64,000 bases of DNA. Origin: Paenibacillus psychroresistens. Its GTDB lineage: Bacteria > Bacillota > Bacilli > Paenibacillales > NBRC-103111. Positions 46,001 to 54,010 of the stretch are shown one piece after another (position 1 is the stretch's first letter; every line of letters begins with the position of its first letter). The translations under genes were made by a program, and so were the position numbers. The stretch lies in NCBI RefSeq assembly GCF_009728935.1, contig NZ_CP034235.1, positions 6,089,501-6,153,500 of the forward strand. Direction: 5' to 3'. The notes under the pieces were generated by a model, which saw only the letters and a program-made list of their open reading frames with translations, was not told where the DNA came from and did no database searches.

Positions 46001-47134
46001 TTACCAGTAAACAACCGTTTCGTTTAATAATCTTGCCACAGCTTCTGCAAAATAATAGTCTCCGTAAATCAAAGAGACATTAATACCTGAATTTTTCGGC
46101 TTATGTGCAGTAGCTTCCTTAAGCAATCCCTCATTCTCAGGATCATTCTTTGTCGAATAGAATTCATACAAATTGAATACTATACGCTTAGCAAGATCAT
46201 GGTAATAGGCTTGTTCAGCTGCAGGAACGTGCTTGGCAAGCTCGAGGAAGCTTGCCGCTGCTATAGCTGCTGCGGAGGTATCTCTTGTTTCTCCTTCTTT
46301 GCCGCCTTGAAAGGTAAAGTCCCACATCGGAATTAGATCCTCTTCCAAGCGATCTATAAATACTTGGGCACATTGCTTTGCTATTTTTAAATAAGCCATA
46401 TTACCCGTATAACGATAGGCATGGGTGTAGCCTCCGAGTGCCCATGCTTGACCTCTGGACCAGCAGGATTCATCTGCATGACCTTGGAATGTTTTTCCGT
46501 ATTTAGGCTCACCCGTTTCTGAATCAAATATGTAGGTGTGATAGGTGGTGTAATCGGGACGAATGATCGACTTGGCGCAGGTTTCTGCTTGTGCAATCGC
46601 TACATTCTTATATTTAGGGTCACCTGTTTCCTCGCTTGCCCAGAAGAGCAAGGGCAAATTATACATACAATCAATGATGATCCTCCCCCTATTCTCTTCA
46701 CTGAAGGGATCGCCTGGGGTCCAAACATTCCAAGCCTGTATATACTGTCCTACTTCATGGAATCGCCCAATTAACTCATCAGCCGCATCGATTCCAACCT
46801 TGCGAGCTTCTTGGTTGTTCGTTAGCTTATAATCCGCAACAGACGAAAGACTGAATAAAAAACCGAGATCATGATCTGTTGTCTGACGATCTTCATATAA
46901 TCTCTTAGTAAAGCGGTGATTAGAGCTTCTGGCAAATTCCATATAGGATGAATCCTTTGACATCTCATAGCAAAGATAATTAAGACCTGTCCAAAAGCCG
47001 CCTACCCAGAATCCATTATCCATGAAGGTGTATTTACCTTGCTCGGTCGAATGAGGTAGCTTATCCCCGAATTTCAAAGCATTTCCCTTCGTTTTAGCTA
47101 GCACAAATTGTTTGATCTCTTGAAGCTTTTCCAT
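46001..47134 (-). CDS. Unsaturated glucuronyl hydrolase (GH88)
   Basis: This 377-residue cytoplasmic (alpha/alpha)6 barrel has TFMDNGFWVGGFWTGLNYL near the N-terminus, DHDLGFLF (Asp89) and RIIIDCMYNLPLLFW (Asp155), matching the two catalytic Asp residues of known GH88 unsaturated glucuronyl hydrolases. HADESCWSRGQAWALGGY and DTSAAAIAAA follow. The enzyme releases unsaturated glucuronic acid from disaccharides made by lyases. It is the last gene of the packed operon starting at 51808, 17 bases after a dehydrogenase gene. An intron remnant begins right after its stop codon. Confidence 0.92.
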   Translation of the reverse strand: MEKLQEIKQFVLAKTKGNALKFGDKLPHSTEQGKYTFMDNGFWVGGFWTGLNYLCYEMSKDSSYMEFARSSNHRFTKRLYEDRQTTDHDLGFLFSLSSVADYKLTNNQEARKVGIDAADELIGRFHEVGQYIQAWNVWTPGDPFSEENRGRIIIDCMYNLPLLFWASEETGDPKYKNVAIAQAETCAKSIIRPDYTTYHTYIFDSETGEPKYGKTFQGHADESCWSRGQAWALGGYTHAYRYTGNMAYLKIAKQCAQVFIDRLEEDLIPMWDFTFQGGKEGETRDTSAAAIAAASFLELAKHVPAAEQAYYHDLAKRIVFNLYEFYSTKNDPENEGLLKEATAHKPKNSGINVSLIYGDYYFAEAVARLLNETVVYW

Positions 47135-47151
47135 TTTAATTTCCCTCTCTC

Positions 47152-48162
47152 TTAAAGAATGCTGGATGTCATACGATTGTATTCTTCTCTTGAAACCTGC
47201 CCCTGAGGTCGCTTGCTTTCGCTGAAATCTTTAAGATTATCTATAATAAATTCACCCATAAAACGCTTATATGTTCTTGCAAATCCGCCAATATGCGGAA
47301 CACAAATCACATTATCTAATTGCTGAAATGGATGATTCATCGGTAGAGGTTCAGCATGATAGACATCAAGCGCTGCAAAAAAACGCTTCGATTGCAATTG
47401 GGCGGTTAAGGCTGCTTCATCGACAATTTTTGCTCTAGCTGTATTTACAAACAATGCGCCATCTTGGATGAGTGACAATTCCCGCTCTCCAAGCATTCCA
47501 ACACTCGAAGGGGTCAGTGCAGTATGAAGACTGATGATTTGACTGGTTTGCAGCAGTTCTTCCAAAGAACACAGATCTACCCCAAGCTCAGCAGCTTGGG
47601 TATCTGTACAATAACGAGAGGCAAGCTTGATCTTCACAGGGAAACCACGAAGATAAGCTATTACATTCCGTGAGATCTCTCCCAGCCCAATTAAACCAAT
47701 AACTTGATTTGATAATCCCATAACCGTATCTTTGCTATTGTTGCACCATTGTCCAGCTTTAAGTCGGGAGCTATACCCGAGCAAATCCCATGCTCCAGCT
47801 AAAATTAAGGCAACAGCGGCCTCTGCCGTAGATTTGGCTAATACGATATTAGCAGTGGTAACCGCAATATCCTTGCCATATACATCCTCGTCGACAACCG
47901 CGGTTGCTGAGCCTGCTACATGCCCAATGAATTTCAGCTTCGGAGCATTTTCTAGCACTTTTTTTGTAAAAAAGGGAGACCCCCATGATGTCAAACAAGC
48001 ATCGTAATCGCCTATAATGCGAGTTAATCCCTCACTGTCAAAGCTCTCGCCTGTCGATTCGAACCATTCCACTTCAGAGAATGCTTCCAACTTTCCAATG
48101 ACATGCTCGGGGAAAAACATTTCTTTCAGTTCAGGACTTTTTATAGAAATAAGTGTTTTCAT
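47152..48162 (-). CDS. D-isomer-specific 2-hydroxyacid dehydrogenase, copy 1
   Basis: This 336-residue NAD-dependent dehydrogenase has the Rossmann motif QVIGLIGLGEISRNVIAYLR, a catalytic Arg in NTARAKIVDE, Glu in DVYHAEPLP and His in CVPHIGG. It reduces or oxidises a 2-hydroxy/keto acid, here presumably derived from sugar acid. GAGGTG lies nine bases before the ATG, overlapping the end of the isomerase gene. It pairs with the isomerase at 48172 and precedes GH88. A second, diverged pair is at 49972-51808. Confidence 0.9.
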   Translation of the reverse strand: MKTLISIKSPELKEMFFPEHVIGKLEAFSEVEWFESTGESFDSEGLTRIIGDYDACLTSWGSPFFTKKVLENAPKLKFIGHVAGSATAVVDEDVYGKDIAVTTANIVLAKSTAEAAVALILAGAWDLLGYSSRLKAGQWCNNSKDTVMGLSNQVIGLIGLGEISRNVIAYLRGFPVKIKLASRYCTDTQAAELGVDLCSLEELLQTSQIISLHTALTPSSVGMLGERELSLIQDGALFVNTARAKIVDEAALTAQLQSKRFFAALDVYHAEPLPMNHPFQQLDNVICVPHIGGFARTYKRFMGEFIIDNLKDFSESKRPQGQVSREEYNRMTSSIL

Positions 48163-48171
48163 TGGGTAGGT

Positions 48172-49017
48172 TCACCTCATTATAGTTTTATTTATTCGTT
48201 CCATAAGCTGGATGTACTCAGCGAACACGGTATCCATGCCCACAGAAAGCTCTCGTAATTCCGGTCTCCATTTAGGCTCCCACTCCAATGAATAATAGCC
48301 TTCATAATCATTTTTTTTAAGCTCCGCAATGATATCTTCTAATGGGAGCTGTCCGTCTCCGGTTAAGGTGTATTTCCATTCGTGAATCAGCGGATCCTCA
48401 AAGGGTACTCCATCCTTCATGTGAACATGAGCACAAGCATGTCCCAGCATGCGAATCGTTTCCTGAGGTGATTCCCCAAACTCATAGGGATGAATAATAT
48501 CATAGACCACTTTACAGTTAGGTCGATTAATGCGGTCAAGCAGCTCTCGCAAAACTTGCCCTGTCGAGAATTCATTATGAGTCTCAATCCATACCTCAGC
48601 TTGATGTGCAGCCGCATAATCACATGCATCTTGCAAGTAGTGAATAATTCTGTTGCTATCTTTGGGTTGTTCTGGTGCATTCTTGTAGCGCAAATAAGTC
48701 CCAAGAAATATCCTTACACCTTTTGCTCCCAACATCTCCGCCATAAGTATGCACATCTTTAGCTCTTGTAGGACTTCAGATTCTTCCTCCCTAATCCCAT
48801 TGAAAATCACTCTTGTCCCTAGATTCGTAATGGTGATGCCGACGGATTGAAACTGTTTGGCAATTATACGAAGATCTTCTGCACTTGTAGCTAAAGAAAC
48901 AGCATATTGCTCATCTAGCTTCAATTCAATTCCTGTAAAGCCATATGTTTGACAGCAAGCAATAAGCTGCTCTACACTCCAGCCCTCACAAGGCAGCGTA
49001 CTAAAAGATAGTCTCAT
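48172..49017 (-). CDS. Sugar phosphate isomerase/epimerase, copy 1
   Basis: The 281-residue TIM barrel starts at the ATG at 49017 behind GGAGG. MRLSFSTLPCEGWSVEQLIA, GIELKLDEQYA, EVWIETHNEF, VYDIIHPYEFG, HVHMKDGVP and YYSLEWEP show the xylose-isomerase-like family with its Glu/Asp/His metal ligands. It likely isomerises a sugar or keto acid from uronate breakdown. The exact substrate is unknown. It sits between an AraC regulator and the 2-hydroxyacid dehydrogenase. Confidence 0.87.
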   Translation of the reverse strand: MRLSFSTLPCEGWSVEQLIACCQTYGFTGIELKLDEQYAVSLATSAEDLRIIAKQFQSVGITITNLGTRVIFNGIREEESEVLQELKMCILMAEMLGAKGVRIFLGTYLRYKNAPEQPKDSNRIIHYLQDACDYAAAHQAEVWIETHNEFSTGQVLRELLDRINRPNCKVVYDIIHPYEFGESPQETIRMLGHACAHVHMKDGVPFEDPLIHEWKYTLTGDGQLPLEDIIAELKKNDYEGYYSLEWEPKWRPELRELSVGMDTVFAEYIQLMERINKTIMR

Positions 49018-49108
49018 ACCAAATACCTCCATATATTGTGACTTAAGCTCACTATACATGGAGGTGATGTAGAATACTTGCACATTTTTATGAAAAGATA
49101 CACGTTTT

Positions 49109-49957
49109 TTAGGATGTTACTGTTTCTGAGGTTTGCTGGCGATATTTGGACGGACTCAGTCCTATCCGTTTTTTAAACATCCGGTTAAAATGGCTTGCAG
49201 TATTGAAGCCTGTTACGTAGCCTATTTCTTGAATACTCATCTCGGTTAATCTCAGGAGGTCAAGCGCTTTTCTAATCCTGACTTCATTTACAAATTGCAC
49301 GAATGGCTGCCCTTTCAGAACTTTGAACATATAACTGAAATAGGTAGTAGACATCGCTGCTTTTTGTGCCATTATTTCCAACTGCAGATTATCAGCATAA
49401 TGTATTTCAATATACCGAACCGTTTCATTGAATAATCTCCTGCTTTGTGGCTCTTGAGCTGAGACTGAATGTGCTTCCTTATTGCTTTCCCTAAATATCG
49501 TGATCAGTAATCGAATTAAGTCTGCCTTAATGAGCAGCTGGTAGCCCGATTCTTTTTGGGCATGCTCACGCTTCATGCTTGTGATGAGCTGTTCAACCAA
49601 ATCTTGATTGATTGCCGATATATTAATCTTCGGGAAAAATTGAGTTTCAAGCGAGATTTCATCCTGATCGACGACGATGGGCATGAAATCAATCTGAACC
49701 AACTCGACTTTCTCCTCTTGGTAAGGCTCGAACCGATGGGGAACAAAGGGAGGAATCGCAAGCATATCGCCTTTTGTCATGAGATAGACTTGATTCTCAA
49801 CATGATGAAGGCAAACTCCACGCATTAAAAAGCAAATTTGAAAGTGCTCGTGTGCATGAAGCTGCTGATTCAGACTTTGTTCATTCGGAAATGCCAGCTT
49901 AAATGGAAATTCCTGCTCCATAAAGTCTTGATAATAATAAATTAAGTGTGAGCTCAT
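49109..49957 (-). CDS. AraC-family regulator with cupin sensor, embedded in the operon
   Basis: This 282-residue protein has an N-terminal cupin (LHAHEHFQICFLMRG and MLAIPPFVPHRFEPY) and a C-terminal double helix-turn-helix (LQLEIMAQKAAMSTTYFSYM and MSIQEIGYVTGFNTASHF). AGGAAGGAC precedes the ATG. It lies 14 bases after a dehydrogenase gene and about 90 bases before an isomerase, in the same direction, so it is co-transcribed with the enzymes it probably controls. Confidence 0.9.
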   Translation of the reverse strand: MSSHLIYYYQDFMEQEFPFKLAFPNEQSLNQQLHAHEHFQICFLMRGVCLHHVENQVYLMTKGDMLAIPPFVPHRFEPYQEEKVELVQIDFMPIVVDQDEISLETQFFPKINISAINQDLVEQLITSMKREHAQKESGYQLLIKADLIRLLITIFRESNKEAHSVSAQEPQSRRLFNETVRYIEIHYADNLQLEIMAQKAAMSTTYFSYMFKVLKGQPFVQFVNEVRIRKALDLLRLTEMSIQEIGYVTGFNTASHFNRMFKKRIGLSPSKYRQQTSETVTS

Positions 49958-49971
49958 ATAGCGTCCTTCCT

Positions 49972-50964
49972 CTATCTAGTCATTAATCTATATTGTTCAA
50001 CAGGAATTTCGTACCAAAGCTTTTCCCCTAGTTGGAATCTCTCAATTTCCTCCAGCATAGCAAAAGTAAATTTCTCCAGATGGACCATTCCGGCAATATG
50101 TGGCATCAATATAGCATTTTCCAGCTTTTTAAGCTTATTATCAATAGGCAATGGCTCGACTTCATATACATCTAAAGCCGTATGAATTCTCCCGGTTCTA
50201 AGCTCAGCTATTAAGGCTGGTTCATCTATTAATGAACCTCTGGATGTGTTAATTAATAGAGTCCCATCCTTCAGAAGGGACAGCCTTTCCTTATTAAGCA
50301 TATGAAAGGTTTCCTCCGTCTGAGAAGCATGTAATGAAACGACATCATTACCAGACAATGCCTCCTCTAAGCTGCAAAGTGTAACATTCGAATGGAATCG
50401 CAAACTAACCGGTTTTATATAGGGATCGTATAGCTTAATGCTTACACCGAAAGGTCTTAAAAACTCGAGAAGAAACCTCCCTACTGTGCCTAGACCAATT
50501 AGTCCGACTTTAGCTCCAATTAGAGTTTGGCATGTGGAATTATTCCATATTCCTTCCCTGATTTCATTGTTGCGCATGACGATCTCCCTTTGAGCAGCCA
50601 ATATATAGGCTAGAGTGCCTTCTGCTACATATCTTGCCATAATACTATTGGCACTGCAAACCTTAATGCCTCTTTCGTATACAGCTTCAGTTATAAATGT
50701 AGCCACACTTGCACCTGGGGTCACAATTAGTTTTAAATTTAACGCATTATCCAGTACTTCTCGAGTAAACCTAGGACAACCTCCCCATGCTAAAGCAATA
50801 CATACATCCACATCTTTAAGCTCTTTAGAGAGCTCGACCTCTGTCATTACTCGGTTATATTGATTAACCTTTAAATTCCCCTTTAAGTTCAATTCCTCTA
50901 ATGTAGACTTTGGAAAAAACTTCTGTTTCAAGCTGTTTTCTTGTTGTGTTATAAATAGGTTCAA
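49972..50964 (-). CDS. D-isomer-specific 2-hydroxyacid dehydrogenase, copy 2
   Basis: The 330-residue protein most likely starts at a TTG at 50964, six bases after AGGAGGGC; earlier in-frame ATGs lie inside the preceding isomerase gene. The Rossmann motif is VGLIGLGTVGRFLLEFLR, with Arg in NTSRGSLIDE, Glu in DVYEVEPLP and His in LMPHIAG. Sequence similarity to copy 1 is moderate. It follows isomerase copy 2. Confidence 0.88.
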   Translation of the reverse strand: MNLFITQQENSLKQKFFPKSTLEELNLKGNLKVNQYNRVMTEVELSKELKDVDVCIALAWGGCPRFTREVLDNALNLKLIVTPGASVATFITEAVYERGIKVCSANSIMARYVAEGTLAYILAAQREIVMRNNEIREGIWNNSTCQTLIGAKVGLIGLGTVGRFLLEFLRPFGVSIKLYDPYIKPVSLRFHSNVTLCSLEEALSGNDVVSLHASQTEETFHMLNKERLSLLKDGTLLINTSRGSLIDEPALIAELRTGRIHTALDVYEVEPLPIDNKLKKLENAILMPHIAGMVHLEKFTFAMLEEIERFQLGEKLWYEIPVEQYRLMTR

Positions 50965-50989
50965 ACTCAGCCCTCCTATAATCATCCTT

Positions 50990-51808
50990 TTATTTGCAAC
51001 ATTTATCATTCATATGTTCTTTAATATAGTTGATAAAAAATGGCAATATTATTTCGTGATCTGCAAGGTAAGGTCGCCATATATTTTCCCATTTAAGTGT
51101 TATCCAGCCTTTAAATTGTTTGCCCCCGATGCCTTGATAGATTTCCATTAAGGGTACTTGTCCCATCCCAGGAAGAACATCTTCATAACCCTTTTCGATT
51201 CTAATAATATCTGCCATATAAATCTGCTTAGTTATCCCTTTTGCTTCTTTAAGGACTTCTTCCAAATCTTCATTTTGAATCAGACAATGATCTGTAGATA
51301 ATAAAAAACCAAGCTTAGGATGATTGAGACATCTAACTAAGTTAGCGCATTCTACGGCATTTAAGTGATTATAATGATTTTGAATCCATACTTCGACTCC
51401 ATCTGGTACATCTTTTAAAGCTATTGACAACGATTGTAAAACCCCATCACAATAAGCTCTACTATCCATTTCAGGAGCTTTCTTCTCTAAAGAAATTCTT
51501 ACGGACTGCGCCTCAACCCGATCTGCTAGCTCAAGATGACGACATATGCTATCTTCCATCCTCATCCAATTCACATTTCCCGAGCTGACTGCCGAATTAT
51601 ACGCCATCAGACTGACAAGACAAATCCCTTCGCTTTTTAGCGTATCCTTTATCTCCGTAATTTGTTTCCTCGTTGCAGCTAGTGTTAACTCTCCACGATT
51701 CTCGGATACCCGGAGATCAATGCCTTGATAACCATATTTCCTGGCCAGCTTAATCGCTTCGATTCCACTTAATTCTGGGGTAGCCAAGGTGGTAAAGCTT
51801 AATTTCAA
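50990..51808 (-). CDS. Sugar phosphate isomerase/epimerase, copy 2
   Basis: The 272-residue TIM barrel has LKLSFTTLATPEL at the start, GIDLRVSENR, VEVWIQNHYNH, FLLSTDHCLI, IYMADIIRI and WITLKWENIW, giving metal-ligand-like positions at Asp and His. The Glu and Asp positions are less canonical than in copy 1. It starts at a TTG at 51808 behind GGGAG and leads the operon that runs to GH88. Divergent from an AraC gene at 51973. Confidence 0.84.
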   Translation of the reverse strand: MKLSFTTLATPELSGIEAIKLARKYGYQGIDLRVSENRGELTLAATRKQITEIKDTLKSEGICLVSLMAYNSAVSSGNVNWMRMEDSICRHLELADRVEAQSVRISLEKKAPEMDSRAYCDGVLQSLSIALKDVPDGVEVWIQNHYNHLNAVECANLVRCLNHPKLGFLLSTDHCLIQNEDLEEVLKEAKGITKQIYMADIIRIEKGYEDVLPGMGQVPLMEIYQGIGGKQFKGWITLKWENIWRPYLADHEIILPFFINYIKEHMNDKCCK

Positions 51809-51972
51809 TGTCGCCAGCTCCCTGTTTAGATGTCAATATCCTCCCTTATATTTTAGGCTAATTTCACGGATAATACTTGTCTTGTATGTACAGGAATTGT
51901 GTGTTATTTTGATATCAATAAAGGTTCGTCAGCTTACCTGATGCCTATTTCGTTTAAAGGATTGGATGCTAT

Positions 51973-52824
51973 ATGTGTATTCTGCATTTTACTGCTTCAC
52001 AAATTATTGACCCTGAAATTGAAGCCTATTATCGAGTTCATAATACCCGTAACAACGTTCGCACTCTTCATACCCATGAATATTATGAAATCCATTTTGT
52101 TGTCAAAGGCACACTCAAGCATCTTTTTGCCGATGGTAAAAGTCATGTCTTAAATGTTGGCGGCTTGTTATTCATTCGTCCTGATGATGCCCATGTTTGT
52201 CTTTCTGCTAACGAGGAAGAATGCCACTATATCAACATTGCCTATTCGCTGAATACTGTCTTTGAGTTGTTCAAATTTCTTGGCGATGGATTTCAGTCGA
52301 AACGTCTTTTGGATTCCAAATATCCACCTATTGCCCATTTAACCCAAGAAGAAAAGCGCCAGTTTCTCGCAAAGTTCGAAAAAATTGTAACCCTTGCTAT
52401 TCATCAAACAGCACTTATTAAAACATCGCTTAGAGCTTTGCTAATAGATATACTTGTAAATTATTACTCTGCATTTCACTTTAATGATGAACCCCAAAAA
52501 CCGGATTGGCTGTTACATGTGTATGATGAAATGCACAAAAAAGAAAATTTCATTCTAGGCTCGGAGAGAATGGTTGAGCTCTCAGAGAAAAGTCATCATC
52601 ATTTGTGCCGTGAGTTTAAAAAGCACTTTAAAGCTACACCAACGAGCTTTCTAAATCAGCTGCGGTTGAATTATGCAGCCAATATGCTTGCAAATAGCTT
52701 CAATAGTATTACAGATATCGCACTGGATTTGAATTTTAATAATTTAAGTCACTTTCATCATCTTTTTAAAAAACAATACGGCGTCACTCCTGCAGTATTT
52801 AGAAAAGAACAGAAGATAAGATAA
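51973..52824 (+). CDS. AraC-family regulator with cupin sensor
   Basis: This 283-residue protein has LHTHEYYEIHFVVKGTL (cupin, with the His-His metal pattern) and GLLFIRPDDAHVCLSANEEE, then a double helix-turn-helix (SERMVELSEKSHHHLCREFK and NSITDIALDLNFNNLSHFHH). It diverges from the isomerase/dehydrogenase operon and probably regulates it. No close Shine-Dalgarno is obvious; AAAGGA lies 12 bases before the ATG. Confidence 0.88.
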   Translation: MCILHFTASQIIDPEIEAYYRVHNTRNNVRTLHTHEYYEIHFVVKGTLKHLFADGKSHVLNVGGLLFIRPDDAHVCLSANEEECHYINIAYSLNTVFELFKFLGDGFQSKRLLDSKYPPIAHLTQEEKRQFLAKFEKIVTLAIHQTALIKTSLRALLIDILVNYYSAFHFNDEPQKPDWLLHVYDEMHKKENFILGSERMVELSEKSHHHLCREFKKHFKATPTSFLNQLRLNYAANMLANSFNSITDIALDLNFNNLSHFHHLFKKQYGVTPAVFRKEQKIR

Positions 52825-52916
52825 AGGAAGGGTCTAGATTTGCCTATTAGATTAGCCGCACACCTTTAGCCCATGATATTCCGTTCACGATTTGACATTT
52901 TTCAGGATAAACGGCT

Positions 52917-52945
52917 ACGCCGTCCTTTCAGGACGGTGCGTTTGT
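52917..52945 (+). terminator. Hairpin terminator after AraC gene
   Basis: CGCCGTCCT-TTC-AGGACGGTGCG is followed by TTTGTC. It ends the plus-strand AraC gene and lies between two convergent genes. Confidence 0.5.
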
Positions 52946-52950
52946 CAAGA

Positions 52951-52990
52951 AATATCAGATAAAGTATGGAATTTTATACTTTCTGATATT
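52951..52990 (-). terminator. Hairpin terminator for the convergent AraC gene
   Basis: AATATCAGA-AAGTAT pairs with ATACTTT-TCTGATATT (one bulged base) and is followed by TTTCTTG on the minus strand, immediately after the stop of the 52992 gene. Confidence 0.5.
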
Positions 52991-52991
52991 A

Positions 52992-53882
52992 TTAAATAAA
53001 CGATTTCCGTCTCTTCAGTCTGTATTGATAGGGTGTAATTCCCATATGCTTTTTAAATAATTGGACAAAATAAGAGATTGCGGAAAGGCCCAGCTTTAAG
53101 GCAATGTCTTTGACAGGCATATCGCTTGTTTCAAGTAGGAAGCATGCTTCCCTCAGCCTTCTGGCTATCATGTACTCTGTAATACTACTTCCAGTATCTT
53201 GCCTGAATAAATGGGATAAATAATGAGGTGACACATGTAAGCTATCCGCAAGACTCTGTAGTGAAAATGCTTCTCTAAAATGTTCTTCAATCCAAGCCAT
53301 CGTTTGCTCAGCAAGATGAGCCTCACGAAGAGGGCGATTGTTCAATTGGCTCAAGAATAAATCAGGCATGGTTCGCAGAAGGCGAAGAACGTTTAGCGCT
53401 CCGAGAGCTGTCGCTTCATCCTTCTGCTCTTGCTGATAAGTCTTAACTTGCTCACGTTCACTATGAGTTAGCAGCAATGCATTCTTTAAAGCAAGCGCTT
53501 GCTCACTATCCAACAGTAATGCTTGTGTTGGCAATAGCTCTAACCAGGTTCTCCTAAAGAAAGCACGAAGTGAGGGAAACTGCAGTAAATACGGCTCTAG
53601 TGCATGTGGCTCCACCACAAAAATAGAACGAACATACGGCATTTCTTTACTAGCTGTAACATGAATGCGATGAAGCTGATACGGTTGAAATATAAAAAGC
53701 ATTGGCGGATGAAGTGGAACCAACTGCTGCTCAATAATGATATGTCCATTCCCCTGCTCGATAAACAAAAATTCCAAACCTTGATGTGCGTGAAACATCT
53801 GAAACAAGTTATCTGTTGTCTTGGCATTATAATTAAACATAAAAGGATGTTTATTAAAATCAAAATGTTCAATTACTCTCAC
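52992..53882 (-). CDS. AraC-family regulator with cupin sensor, next to phased repeats
   Basis: The protein is 296 residues from a GTG at 53882 with GAAGGTGG ahead. It shows HAHQGLEFLFIEQGNGHIII (cupin) and a double helix-turn-helix (FSLQSLADSLHVSPHYLSHL and DMPVKDIALKLGLSAISYFV). It is divergent from the ferritin-like gene at 54011, and the 130-bp gap carries 10-bp-phased TTCACA repeats that suit AraC binding. Confidence 0.88.
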   Translation of the reverse strand: MRVIEHFDFNKHPFMFNYNAKTTDNLFQMFHAHQGLEFLFIEQGNGHIIIEQQLVPLHPPMLFIFQPYQLHRIHVTASKEMPYVRSIFVVEPHALEPYLLQFPSLRAFFRRTWLELLPTQALLLDSEQALALKNALLLTHSEREQVKTYQQEQKDEATALGALNVLRLLRTMPDLFLSQLNNRPLREAHLAEQTMAWIEEHFREAFSLQSLADSLHVSPHYLSHLFRQDTGSSITEYMIARRLREACFLLETSDMPVKDIALKLGLSAISYFVQLFKKHMGITPYQYRLKRRKSFI

Positions 53883-53894
53883 TAGTAGTCCACC

Positions 53895-53945
53895 TTCACA
53901 AAAATTCACAGCAATTCAAAGACATTTTACCATAATTCACAGAAA
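53895..53945. promoter_or_regulatory. 10-bp-phased TTCACA repeats, candidate AraC-type operator
   Basis: TTCACA at 895, TTCACA at 905, TTCAAA at 915 and TTCACA at 936 recur on a 10-base period (the last after 21 bases). They lie between the AraC gene (13 bases from its start codon) and the ferritin-like gene, abutting the latter's promoter. Confidence 0.55.
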
Positions 53946-53963
53946 CTTTTCTAGAAAATATCT

Positions 53964-53972
53964 TGTTATAAT
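53964..53972 (+). promoter_or_regulatory. Extended -10 promoter of the ferritin-like gene
   Basis: TGTTATAAT, an extended -10 box, lies about 40 bases before the ATG at 54011. The -35 region (944-949, AACTTT) is poor, so an activator at the phased repeats would make sense. Confidence 0.55.
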
Positions 53973-54010
53973 GAATGTAATGAAACAAATACATTTAAGG
54001 AGAGATATCT

